From Corynebacterium kroppenstedtii DSM 44385 (GTDB taxonomy: Bacteria > Actinomycetota > Actinomycetes > Mycobacteriales > Mycobacteriaceae): a DNA stretch of 64,000 nucleotides. Numbering within the stretch: the first letter of the stretch is position 1; each line of letters begins with the position of its first letter. The position numbers and the translations under genes are program-made. The notes beneath the pieces are model-generated. The model did not search any database, had not been told where the DNA came from, and worked only from the letters and a program-made list of their open reading frames with translations. The stretch covers positions 868,001 to 932,000 of the forward strand of contig NC_012704.1 in the NCBI RefSeq assembly GCF_000023145.1, read 5' to 3'. Positions 56,551 through 64,000 of this stretch are shown piece by piece.

Positions 56551-57615
56551 ATGTCGGAGAACACGACGCAACAGACAAGAACGAGTCAGTCGGCTACCAG
56601 CAGTGAGACAGCTTCGGCCGAACAAGACATTTTGGACCTGGCCCGCGAAAAGGTCCTTGAGCGTGGGGAAGGGCTTTCTCAACCAGAAATTGTTCGGGCG
56701 ATGACGATTTCCGACGATCGTATCGACGAACTCCTGGCTTTGGCTCACGAGGTTCGGCTTCGCTGGTGTGGGGACGCAGTTGAGGCAGAGGGAATCATCT
56801 CCCTGAAGACGGGTGGGTGCCCGGAAGACTGCCACTTCTGTGCACAGTCGGGGCTCTTTGAATCGCCCGTCCGGTCCGCGTGGCTTGATATCCCGGCCCT
56901 TGTGGAAGCTGCTAAACAAACAGCAAAGACGGGCGCGACGGAATTTTGTATCGTTGCCGCCGTCAAAGGGCCTGACGAACGCTTGATGAGCCAGCTTGAA
57001 GAGGCCATCGCCGCGATTAAGGCAGAAGTCGACATCGAAGTTGCTGCCTCCATCGGCATTCTCACCAAAGAGCAAGTGGAACGTTTGGCGAAGGCAGGGG
57101 TCCACCGCTACAACCACAACCTGGAAACCGCGAAGAGCTACTTCCCCCACGTGGTAACAACCCACTCCTGGGAGAAGCGCCGCGAAACCTGCGAGATGGT
57201 CCGTGACGCAGGCATGGAAGTCTGCTGTGGCGGCATCGTGGGAATGGGGGAGACTGTTGAGCAACGCGCAGAGTTCGCTGCTCAATTGGCTGAACTCCGC
57301 CCCGACGAAGTCCCCATGAACTTCCTTGATCCTCGCCCCGGCACGCCTTTCGCCAACCGTCCAGTCATGGAATCGAACGAAGCGCTCAAGACCATTGGTG
57401 CTTTCCGCTTAGCACTGCCCAAGACCATTCTGCGGTTCGCCGGCGGACGTGAGCTCACCCTGGGCGACCTGGGCGCAGAAAAAGGCCTCCTCGGTGGCAT
57501 TAACGCGATCATCGTCGGTAACTACTTGACGACGTTGGGTCGCCCCCAGGAAACCGACGTCGACATGCTTAACCGGTTGCACCTGCCGATTAAAGCTCTG
57601 AACGCGACTGTCTAA
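56551..57615 (+). CDS. bioB: Biotin synthase
   Basis: Radical SAM enzyme of 354 residues that inserts sulfur into dethiobiotin. The [4Fe-4S] motif is C90-P-E-D-C94-H-F-C97. The dethiobiotin-binding region includes [12 protein letters not shown], and [12 protein letters not shown] and the Arg-containing block [15 protein letters not shown] near the C-terminus match the family. The first ~40 residues are Ser/Thr/Gln-rich and extra. The ATG follows GGAGGT. It lies under the BioQ-type operator and is followed after 9 nt by bsaP, its accessory protein. No bioA, bioD or bioF is in the window. Confidence 0.97.
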   Translation: MSENTTQQTRTSQSATSSETASAEQDILDLAREKVLERGEGLSQPEIVRAMTISDDRIDELLALAHEVRLRWCGDAVEAEGIISLKTGGCPEDCHFCAQSGLFESPVRSAWLDIPALVEAAKQTAKTGATEFCIVAAVKGPDERLMSQLEEAIAAIKAEVDIEVAASIGILTKEQVERLAKAGVHRYNHNLETAKSYFPHVVTTHSWEKRRETCEMVRDAGMEVCCGGIVGMGETVEQRAEFAAQLAELRPDEVPMNFLDPRPGTPFANRPVMESNEALKTIGAFRLALPKTILRFAGGRELTLGDLGAEKGLLGGINAIIVGNYLTTLGRPQETDVDMLNRLHLPIKALNATV

Positions 57616-57624
57616 GGTGGCGCA

Positions 57625-57945
57625 ATGTCGGAAGTAACCACTGCTCGCGAGGGAGTACCGAAGAAGAAGCCCGTTCGGCGTCGGCCTCGTAAAATTGCCT
57701 CCACCGATTTGGCGGATGCCATCATCGCTGGTGACGCCCCTCTGTACGATCCCTTCACCGGCACTGAACTCAGTACCGGCGAGACTCCCCACTATTCGCC
57801 GTCCATGAGGGCGGGGCTCGAAGCGCCACGGTTTTGCCAGTTGTGTGGCAGACGCATGGTGGTTCAGGTTCGTCCAGATGGATGGACTGCGGTCTGCTCG
57901 AGGCACGGGGAGCTAGATTCTGTTCTCCTCGATCCCCATCGCTGA
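57625..57945 (+). CDS. bsaP: Biotin synthase auxiliary protein BsaP
   Basis: Small protein of 106 residues directly after bioB. A basic N-terminus ([11 protein letters not shown]) is followed by YDPFTGTEL and a cysteine-containing end, [27 protein letters not shown]. This matches the actinobacterial gene found next to bioB (Rv1590 type), shown in mycobacteria to be needed for the [4Fe-4S] type of biotin synthase. The three Cys and the His could bind a cluster or zinc. It is co-transcribed with bioB, so under BioQ control. Confidence 0.88.
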   Translation: MSEVTTAREGVPKKKPVRRRPRKIASTDLADAIIAGDAPLYDPFTGTELSTGETPHYSPSMRAGLEAPRFCQLCGRRMVVQVRPDGWTAVCSRHGELDSVLLDPHR

Positions 57946-57979
57946 ATTGACCACGCATCCCCATTATCGCGGCCACCCC

Positions 57980-57985
57980 TATAAT
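57980..57985 (+). promoter_or_regulatory. -10 box of a leaderless membrane-protein gene
   Basis: TATAAT, a perfect consensus, is followed by 7 nt and the GTG at 57993. It overlaps the alternative ATG at 57984, which makes that start unlikely. Confidence 0.6.
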
Positions 57986-57992
57986 GGTTCCG

Positions 57993-58529
57993 GTGTTACG
58001 TTCTGATCGGTATCGCCGAGCCCTGATAGTTTTGATAGCCATCCTTGCTGTCTTCGCCCTGGGTGGCTGCGTATGGGGAATTTTCATTCCGACGACCACT
58101 GCCACCGTAGATAGCGGTTATCTGTCGACCGATCCGACTCAAGATGGACGAGAGTTCACCGGTTTTGTAGCCCTCGTGGCTGGCCTTTTTGTGCTGTCGA
58201 TGGGGAGCTCACTGGCCGCGTGGGGATGGGCACCACGTTCGCGTGGCCCGCTCATGATATGGCTTCTAGCGATCGTGGCGGTACTCGGGGGAATTATTTT
58301 TATCGAGGTGGGAAATGCCGTCGCGTCCAGCTTGCACCCACTTCCGGATATCGACGATGTTCATTCCGGGCAAACTATTACGTGGGCGCCTCACATCACT
58401 CCAGGGGCGGCTCTTGCTGTTCCACCATTATTGATGTCATTGACGTATTGGTGTGCGGCTGTCGTGGGGAAAGGGGACTTCCCTGATGAAGTACCTTCTC
58501 TTGAGCGTCACAGGAGCACGGTAGATTAG
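57993..58529 (+). CDS. Four-helix membrane protein (Rv1591/DUF2567-like)
   Basis: Integral membrane protein of 178 residues with four hydrophobic segments, near residues 10-30, 55-75, 82-105 and 140-160. It lies between bsaP and hisD, the position of the DUF2567-type protein after bioB in mycobacteria (Rv1591). I infer homology from position and topology. An extracytoplasmic loop contains PTTTATVDSGYLSTDP. The GTG at 57993 is favoured because the consensus TATAAT lies 7 nt upstream. The function is unknown. Confidence 0.75.
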   Translation: MLRSDRYRRALIVLIAILAVFALGGCVWGIFIPTTTATVDSGYLSTDPTQDGREFTGFVALVAGLFVLSMGSSLAAWGWAPRSRGPLMIWLLAIVAVLGGIIFIEVGNAVASSLHPLPDIDDVHSGQTITWAPHITPGAALAVPPLLMSLTYWCAAVVGKGDFPDEVPSLERHRSTVD

Positions 58530-58590
58530 CATTACACGAAAGAAGCAGTAACGGCCGTCTCATAGGCCTCGGCAGAACCGAAGGATTTCA

Positions 58591-59922
58591 ATGCTCTCCC
58601 TAACCGACATGCGTGGAACCAACCCCACCGTTAGTGAACTTCGTGCCACTTTGCCTCGCGGTGGGACCGACATCGATTCCGTGATCCCGACAGTTCAGCC
58701 CATCGTTGAGGCCGTCAAGAAAGATGGCGTGGCGGCTGCGCAAGAGTACGGGCAGCGGTTCGATGGCGTTGTACCGGAGAGCATCCGAGTTCCTCGCGAG
58801 GTGATCACCGACGCTGTCAACTCCCTCGATGCGACCGTGCGGGAGGCATTAGAGCACGCCATTGAGCGCGTTCGGCGGGTCCACGCTGCGATTAAGCCCA
58901 GCGATAACGTTATTTCCGTCACCGAGGGCGGCGTGGTGACTGAAAAATTCATCCCGGTCGGGCGAGTCGGGTTGTATGTCCCCGGTGGGCAGGCCGTTTA
59001 TCCGTCGAGCGTCATCATGAATGTTGTGCCGGCGCAGGAAGCGGGGGTCGGCTCTCTCGTCGTTGCTTCTCCTCCGCAAAAAGAATATGGTGGATGGCCG
59101 CACCCGACGATCCTTGCTGCATGTGGGCTTCTCGGTGTGGATGAAGTGTGGTCTGTTGGCGGTGCTCAGGCAATAGCTCTCATGGCTTATGGTGACGAGC
59201 AGGCAGATGATCCGTTGGTGCCGGTTGATATGGTGACCGGACCGGGCAACATCTTCGTCACCGCAGCGAAGCGCTTGTGCCGTAGTGTCGTGGGGATTGA
59301 TGCGGAAGCGGGGCCGACGGAAATAGCAATTATCGCCGATTCCACTGCTGATCCGGTTCATGTCGCCTATGACCTCATCAGCCAGGCAGAGCATGATCCG
59401 ATGGCGGCCAGCGTTTTGATTACGGATTCCGCGCCATTTGCTCAGCAGGTCGATGAAGAAGTAGAGAAGCGGTATTCAATTACCCGGAATACCGATCGTG
59501 TTGCTCAGGCATTACAGGGTAAGCAATCTGGCATCATTCTTGTCGACGATATACCTGCTGCGATTCGGGTGGCTGATGCTTATGCACCCGAGCATCTCGA
59601 AATTCAGACTCACAACGCCCGTGAGGATGCAGCTCAGATCCGTAATGCGGGGGCTATTTTCGTCGGGCCTTTCTCACCAGTTCCGCTGGGGGATTACGCC
59701 GCTGGATCAAACCATGTTCTCCCCACATCGGGATCGGCGCGGTACAGCTCCGGTTTATCGACGCATACCTTCGTTAAGTCGGTTCACGTTATTGAATACG
59801 ATGAAGCTGCCCTCAAAGGTACGGCCGATACTATCGTCGCTCTTTCCAATGCGGAGCAGCTTCCGGCGCATGGAGAAGCAGTACGTGCACGGTTCGAGGA
59901 CCTTACAGCCGGGAATAAGTAA
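58591..59922 (+). CDS. hisD: Histidinol dehydrogenase
   Basis: Zinc enzyme of 443 residues for the last two oxidations of histidine synthesis. Motifs include [49 protein letters not shown], the zinc region [11 protein letters not shown] and the late [17 protein letters not shown] with its zinc His. The ATG follows GAAGGA by 6 nt. It heads the his cluster; hisC follows after 84 nt. Confidence 0.97.
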   Translation: MLSLTDMRGTNPTVSELRATLPRGGTDIDSVIPTVQPIVEAVKKDGVAAAQEYGQRFDGVVPESIRVPREVITDAVNSLDATVREALEHAIERVRRVHAAIKPSDNVISVTEGGVVTEKFIPVGRVGLYVPGGQAVYPSSVIMNVVPAQEAGVGSLVVASPPQKEYGGWPHPTILAACGLLGVDEVWSVGGAQAIALMAYGDEQADDPLVPVDMVTGPGNIFVTAAKRLCRSVVGIDAEAGPTEIAIIADSTADPVHVAYDLISQAEHDPMAASVLITDSAPFAQQVDEEVEKRYSITRNTDRVAQALQGKQSGIILVDDIPAAIRVADAYAPEHLEIQTHNAREDAAQIRNAGAIFVGPFSPVPLGDYAAGSNHVLPTSGSARYSSGLSTHTFVKSVHVIEYDEAALKGTADTIVALSNAEQLPAHGEAVRARFEDLTAGNK

Positions 59923-60006
59923 CCCTAACGAATAAAAAGTCGTATCGACCGGAGTAGCGAAGTATTTTTCGCGACCATACGTGGATAGAAAAGGGGAGAG
60001 TACATA

Positions 60007-61275
60007 GTGGCACCGACGAATGATGATCAGAAATTATCACGTGGCAGTGGTGAGGACGGTACCGCCGATAAGTCTCACACATTAGGAGGAAATGTCACGC
60101 TTGATGCCCTACCGCTGCGTGAAGAATTCCGCGGGGAAACCGCGTATGGGGCACCTCAATTAGAGCTCGACGTCAGATTAAATACGAATGAGAATCCGTA
60201 TCCTCCGTCGCCACGAATAGTTGCCAATCTCGTTAAAGAAGTGGAAAAGGTGGCGTCGGGGCTTAACCGCTATCCCGAGCGTGATTCCGTCATCCTGCGC
60301 CAGGAGCTCGCACAGTATGTGTCGGGCCAAACCGGTGTAGCTGTAACTGAAGACAACATATGGGCTGCTAATGGGTCCAATGAGGTTCTTCAAGAGCTCT
60401 TGCAGGCTTTTGGAGGGCCTGGTCGGCGAGCATTAGGGTTCACTCCGAGTTATTCCATGCACCCTATTCTTGCTGCGGGGACGCACACGGAGTTCGTCGA
60501 ATGTCCACGACAAGAAGCTCGTGGCTTCTCTATTGATATTGACGAAGCGACTGCGGCTATTAAGAACTACCGTCCGTCGGTTGTCTTTATTACGACGCCG
60601 AATAATCCGACTGGCGGTACAACAAGTTTGGATAATATTCGGGTCCTGCTGGATGCTGTTTCTGATCCGGACGTTGATGGCATCGTCATTGTTGATGAGG
60701 CTTATGGTGAATTCGATGATGGCCCGAGTGCGTGTGAATTGTTGAAGGATTATCCGGACCGACTCGTCGTATCCCGAACGATGAGTAAGGCATTCGACTT
60801 CGCTGGTGGTCGGTTGGGGTATTTTGTCGCTGCTCCAGCTTTTGTCGAAGCTGTTATGTTGGTCCGGCTTCCTTACCACTTATCGGCATTATCGCAGGCT
60901 GCTGCGACTGTCGCGCTCCGGTATTCCTCCGATACGTTAGCCTCGGTGGAAAAAATAATTCGCGAACGTGAGCGGGTTCAGGATTCATTGCAGAAACTGG
61001 GATTCTCTGTTGTCCCGAGTAAGTCTAATTTCCTTTTCTTTAAAGTCATTCCCGATGAGTCGACGAATTCTTCTGGTGAAGCGCCCGCTAATGGAGATGC
61101 GTCACGTCGCGAGCTCACACAAGCAGCGTGGCAGGAGTTCCTTGATCGTGGAGTCCTCATCCGAGATGTAGGGGTCGACGGATATTTGCGGGTGACCATC
61201 GGACTTCCAACAGAGAATGATGAGTTCCTTTCCGCGGCTGGCCAGTATGCGAGTGAACACAACGGGTTACGGTGA
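60007..61275 (+). CDS. hisC: Histidinol-phosphate aminotransferase
   Basis: Class II aminotransferase of 422 residues that converts imidazole acetol phosphate to histidinol phosphate. Features are [33 protein letters not shown] and the PLP lysine in [17 protein letters not shown]. The first ~35 residues are a polar extension, and a Ser/Asn/Gly insertion ([15 protein letters not shown]) lies near residue 350. The GTG follows AGGGGAGAG. The stop TGA overlaps the hisB GTG in GTGA. Confidence 0.96.
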   Translation: MAPTNDDQKLSRGSGEDGTADKSHTLGGNVTLDALPLREEFRGETAYGAPQLELDVRLNTNENPYPPSPRIVANLVKEVEKVASGLNRYPERDSVILRQELAQYVSGQTGVAVTEDNIWAANGSNEVLQELLQAFGGPGRRALGFTPSYSMHPILAAGTHTEFVECPRQEARGFSIDIDEATAAIKNYRPSVVFITTPNNPTGGTTSLDNIRVLLDAVSDPDVDGIVIVDEAYGEFDDGPSACELLKDYPDRLVVSRTMSKAFDFAGGRLGYFVAAPAFVEAVMLVRLPYHLSALSQAAATVALRYSSDTLASVEKIIRERERVQDSLQKLGFSVVPSKSNFLFFKVIPDESTNSSGEAPANGDASRRELTQAAWQEFLDRGVLIRDVGVDGYLRVTIGLPTENDEFLSAAGQYASEHNGLR

Positions 61276-61937
61276 ACCATATGAGCAATAACAATGACGA
61301 GAGTCTGAACCAGCAAGAAAGAAATAGCGGAGAATTCCCCGCCCGACGAGGCCATTGTGAGCGCGAGACGAAAGAATCGCGAATCACCGTTGACATTAAC
61401 CTCGACGGCTCTGGCATTACTGACATTTCGACGGGATTGCCATTCTTCGACCACATGCTGAATGCGGTGGGAACGCACGGCAGCTTTGACTTAACGGTTA
61501 GAGCAGAGGGCGACATCGATGTTGACGCTCACCACACCGTGGAAGATACGGCCATTGTTATGGGCGAGGCATTACACGAAGCTTTGGGAGACAAAGCCGG
61601 TATCCGCCGCTTCGGGTCAAGTTTCATCCCGATGGATGAGACGCTAGCCCAAGCTGTCGTTGATGTGTCGGGACGCCCATATTGCGTCACGCGCGGTGAG
61701 CCCCAAGAGATGATGAATACGGTGATCGGTAATCACTATGCAACCGTGATTAACCAGCACTTCTTTGAATCGCTTGCGTTCCACGCGCGTATCGCTTTAC
61801 ACGTCCGCGTTCTATATGGACGCGATCCGCATCACATCACGGAGGCTGAATACAAGGCAGTTGCCCGCGCCCTCCGCGAGGCCGTTGAGCGTGACTCAAG
61901 AGTGCATGGTGTTCCATCCACGAAAGGGGCGCTGTAA
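61272..61937 (+). CDS. hisB: Imidazoleglycerol-phosphate dehydratase
   Basis: Manganese enzyme of 221 residues that dehydrates imidazole glycerol phosphate; here it is the monofunctional form without the phosphatase domain. The metal motifs [14 protein letters not shown] and the [22 protein letters not shown] region are intact, as are FFDHML and GTHGSFD. The GTG at 61272 overlaps the hisC stop, suggesting coupling; the ATG at 61281 is an alternative. HisH starts 3 nt after the stop. Confidence 0.96.
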   Translation: MNHMSNNNDESLNQQERNSGEFPARRGHCERETKESRITVDINLDGSGITDISTGLPFFDHMLNAVGTHGSFDLTVRAEGDIDVDAHHTVEDTAIVMGEALHEALGDKAGIRRFGSSFIPMDETLAQAVVDVSGRPYCVTRGEPQEMMNTVIGNHYATVINQHFFESLAFHARIALHVRVLYGRDPHHITEAEYKAVARALREAVERDSRVHGVPSTKGAL

Positions 61938-61939
61938 AT

Positions 61940-62752
61940 ATGGCGCAGAGCACGTCACGTCCTTCAGTGGCAATCCTTGATTACGGTTCGGGAAACCTTC
62001 GATCCGCCGAACGCGCTATAGAACGTGCAGGGGCCGAGGTTACGATTACCGCTGATCCAGAGCGTGTTCTTGCCGCCGACGGATTGTTAGTTCCTGGAGT
62101 CGGCGCATTCGCGGCGTGTATGAAGGGCCTGCGCTCGGTCTATGGGCCACGGTTAATTGGTCAGCGCCTCGCCGGTGGCCGTCCTGTGCTTGGCATCTGC
62201 GTGGGTATGCAGGTTCTTTTCGATAGCGGAGTCGAGTTTGCCGACGGTATTCACGACGACGCAGAGGCCCTCCGTGGATCAGATTCCCCAGATAACGGGG
62301 ACGACGCGACCTCGGGCCGACGTGACGACGTCATCCGTGACCCTGAGACGGGACGACCACTCGACCCGACGGTGTCGTCGACAGAGATATCTGATGATGG
62401 GGTGCTGAGTACTCCCGGTTGTGGTGAGTGGCCAGGAACGGTGGAGCGCCTGACAGCGCAAGTGCTGCCTCATATGGGATGGAACACACTCGACATTCCC
62501 GAGGGATCTCGAATGTTCGTGGGAGTGGCCCCCGATGATCGGGTGTACTTTGTACACTCCTATGCGGCTCAACACTGGGATATGGCGTCGGATGATCACG
62601 TTGCCCCAGCGAAAGTAACCTGGTCTACGCACGAAAACTGTCGTTTTATTGCGGCGGTAGAAAATGGTCCCTTGTGGGCGACTCAGTTCCACCCGGAGAA
62701 ATCTGGTTCGGTCGGCGCTGTGATTCTCCGCAACTGGGTGGAGACTTTGTAA
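61940..62752 (+). CDS. hisH: Imidazole glycerol phosphate synthase glutaminase subunit HisH
   Basis: Class I glutamine amidotransferase of 270 residues that supplies ammonia to HisF. The catalytic triad is visible: C87 in GICVGMQ, H251 and E253 in [18 protein letters not shown] and VPGVGAF are conserved, as is [10 protein letters not shown]. It is ~60 residues longer than usual because of an insertion at about residues 103-159, rich in Asp, Ser and Gly, between DSGVEFADG and the usual [12 protein letters not shown] block. The reading frame is open across the insertion, so it is not a frameshift. Confidence 0.95.
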   Translation: MAQSTSRPSVAILDYGSGNLRSAERAIERAGAEVTITADPERVLAADGLLVPGVGAFAACMKGLRSVYGPRLIGQRLAGGRPVLGICVGMQVLFDSGVEFADGIHDDAEALRGSDSPDNGDDATSGRRDDVIRDPETGRPLDPTVSSTEISDDGVLSTPGCGEWPGTVERLTAQVLPHMGWNTLDIPEGSRMFVGVAPDDRVYFVHSYAAQHWDMASDDHVAPAKVTWSTHENCRFIAAVENGPLWATQFHPEKSGSVGAVILRNWVETL

Positions 62753-62782
62753 AGTTTTATCAGCTGTAGGTGTGATCTCCGT

Positions 62783-62788
62783 TATGAT
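62783..62788 (+). promoter_or_regulatory. -10 box of leaderless hisA
   Basis: TATGAT is followed by 6 nt and the hisA ATG at 62795. There is no Shine-Dalgarno in the 42-nt gap after hisH, so hisA may have its own promoter as well as read-through. Confidence 0.55.
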
Positions 62789-62794
62789 TCATCT

Positions 62795-63532
62795 ATGGCT
62801 TTAACGTTATTACCCGCAGTAGATGTGTCCGACGGTCAAGCTGTTCGTCTCGTTCAAGGCGAAGCTGGGAGCGAAACCACGTATGGTCGCCCCCTTGATG
62901 CCGCGATGGCGTGGCAGAACGCTGGTGCGGAGTGGATTCACCTTGTGGATTTGGACGCCGCATTCGGTCGCGGTACGAACTACGAACTGCTGAAAGATGT
63001 CATCGAGCGGGTGGACGTTAACATCGAATTATCCGGGGGGATCAGGGATGATGATTCACTGCGCAGGGCATTAGATACCGGTTGCCGACGGGTGAATATC
63101 GGCACTGCTGCACTGGAAGATCCTGAGTGGTGCCGTCGAATCATCGGGGAGTACGGCGATCGCGTCGCCATCGGTTTGGATACCAAGCTCATCGACGGTG
63201 AATGGCGGTTGCGTGGTCGAGGATGGGTTTCCGACGGCGGCAATCTGTGGGAAGTCCTTGAGCGCTTGGATTCGGAGGGGGTATCCCGCCTCGTCGTTAC
63301 CGATGTCGGGCGCGATGGCACATTAGAAGGCCCCAATATTGACCTTCTTCGCGACGTCGCGATGGCCACAGATGCCCCTGTTGTTGCTTCGGGCGGAGTA
63401 TCAACTCTCGACGACATTCGCCAGCTTGCGGCCTGCGTGGACGAGGGAATTGATTCAGCCATCGTTGGCAAAGCCCTCTATGCAGGGAACTTTACCCTTG
63501 AAGAAGCATTAGCAGTCGCACAAGATTCCTGA
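62795..63532 (+). CDS. hisA: ProFAR isomerase HisA/PriA
   Basis: Beta-alpha barrel enzyme of 245 residues that isomerises N'-ProFAR in histidine synthesis. The opening [27 protein letters not shown], the catalytic [13 protein letters not shown] and [14 protein letters not shown], and [19 protein letters not shown] resemble the actinobacterial PriA subfamily, which can also serve as TrpF. Whether it keeps the TrpF activity depends on whether a separate trpF exists outside the window. The start follows TATGAT by 6 nt. Confidence 0.95.
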   Translation: MALTLLPAVDVSDGQAVRLVQGEAGSETTYGRPLDAAMAWQNAGAEWIHLVDLDAAFGRGTNYELLKDVIERVDVNIELSGGIRDDDSLRRALDTGCRRVNIGTAALEDPEWCRRIIGEYGDRVAIGLDTKLIDGEWRLRGRGWVSDGGNLWEVLERLDSEGVSRLVVTDVGRDGTLEGPNIDLLRDVAMATDAPVVASGGVSTLDDIRQLAACVDEGIDSAIVGKALYAGNFTLEEALAVAQDS

Positions 63533-63605
63533 TGGAGCCGTTCCTGAGGGGCCTGTGAAATAGGCTCCCCGGGTTATCGGTAGTGAAAGGCTAGGTGACG
63601 GACCC

Positions 63606-64000
63606 GTGATTGAACATTCTGACTTGGTGGCATATTTGTCTATTGCCGAGCGCTTAGTCAAAGATTCTGAAGATCTTTTTTGTGTCAACATTGGTGCGCA
63701 GCCCTCTGTCATTAAGAACGAAGATCTCCAGGATTTCGCAACCGACGTTGATCTGTCACTAGAACAGCAGTTTCGCGAACAGCTTGTGAAGGAAACTGGG
63801 TTCCCCGTTTTGGGCGAGGAATTCGGTTTGAAGGGTGGATCCACGGCCTCCGGGGATGTTTCGCTCAACAGCATGGGCGGCGGTAAGCAGCCCGAAACAA
63901 TGTGGTGTATCGACCCGGTGGATGGGACGTCCAATTACACCGTCGCCAACCCGATGTGCGGCATTTTGGTCTCGCTTATTCATAAGGGAGAACCGGTTAT
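63606..64000 (+). CDS. impA: Inositol monophosphatase family protein (5' part only)
   Basis: The gene is cut by the window end after 131 codons. It starts at GTG (VIEHSDLVAYLSIAERLVKD). The family's metal-binding motifs are present: GEEFG and WCIDPVDGTSNY, where the two Asp and the preceding Glu bind magnesium. In actinobacteria an impA gene lies between hisA and hisF, as expected here. It may act on inositol phosphate or, in the HisN sense, on histidinol phosphate; the visible part does not decide. AAAGG lies too far upstream to be a strong site. Confidence 0.85.
   Translation, partial: MIEHSDLVAYLSIAERLVKDSEDLFCVNIGAQPSVIKNEDLQDFATDVDLSLEQQFREQLVKETGFPVLGEEFGLKGGSTASGDVSLNSMGGGKQPETMWCIDPVDGTSNYTVANPMCGILVSLIHKGEPV

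Noticed and set aside
1-64000. Mobile element, phage, CRISPR or defence island
   Set aside because: No transposase, integrase, repeat-spacer array, toxin-antitoxin pair or restriction gene was seen; gene content and order are core actinobacterial.
1-64000. tRNA or rRNA genes
   Set aside because: No cloverleaf with the usual D-arm and TTCGA arm or rRNA-like stretch stood out in any gap; a tRNAscan search would settle it.

Overview
This window is a chromosomal segment of an actinobacterium, most probably a Corynebacterium-like member of the Mycobacteriales. The evidence is a division and cell-wall (dcw) cluster running from mraZ to wag31/DivIVA with SepF and no MinCD or FtsA, a meso-DAP-type MurE, an ileS gene behind an actinobacterial T-box leader, trehalose synthesis genes (treZ, treY, glgX), a BioQ-type biotin operator, BsaP next to bioB, and a PriA/HisA-type hisA. 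Gene order (ileS-dinB-ansA-lspA-rluD-like ... dnaE1 ... treZ/treY/glgX ... bioB-bsaP-membrane protein ... hisDCBHA-impA) matches what I recall of the same arm in mycobacteria and corynebacteria. A lineage such as C. kroppenstedtii is possible, but I cannot test that here. I see no prophage, insertion sequence, CRISPR array, tRNA or rRNA.

Region 1 (1-22.9 kb): a DUF3040 gene and a terminator, then about 0.5 kb of regulatory DNA carrying five 10-bp-phased MraZ-type boxes. The dcw cluster follows on the + strand: mraZ, rsmH, ftsL-like, ftsI, murE, murF, mraY, murD, ftsW, murG, murC, ftsQ, ftsZ, pgeF, yggS, sepF, yggT and wag31, closed by a strong terminator. These genes make lipid II and build and position the divisome and polar growth machinery.

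Region 2 (22.9-39.2 kb): a small membrane protein, a T-box leader with ileS, dinB, convergent ansA and a lipoprotein gene, then lspA, an rluD-like pseudouridine synthase, a membrane protein, rarD, a PLP-dependent deaminase-like gene, and dnaE1.

Region 3 (39.2-54.7 kb): mostly minus strand. It holds the trehalose/glycogen genes treZ, treY and glgX, interspersed with yigZ, an orphan Tat-type iron-siderophore-binding lipoprotein, an S4 RNA-binding protein, a small alarmone synthetase (relS-like), a class I fructose-bisphosphate aldolase and a DEDDh exonuclease-BRCT protein. A 49-residue membrane protein with a clear ribosome binding site lies in the gap at 44147-44296.

Region 4 (54.7-64 kb): a BioQ-like TetR regulator next to glgX, a lipoprotein, bioB under a perfect BioQ-type palindrome, bsaP, a membrane protein, then hisD, hisC, hisB, hisH, hisA and the start of an inositol-monophosphatase-family gene cut by the window end.

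Two themes go beyond gene calling. First, many genes without a Shine-Dalgarno sequence have a TANNNT hexamer 6-8 nt before the start codon, the arrangement expected of leaderless mRNAs. Second, several housekeeping enzymes carry Ser/Asp/Gly-rich low-complexity insertions, for example a ~57-residue one in HisH. I did not find a convincing wholly new multi-gene system; the window is mainly core genome with interesting regulation.
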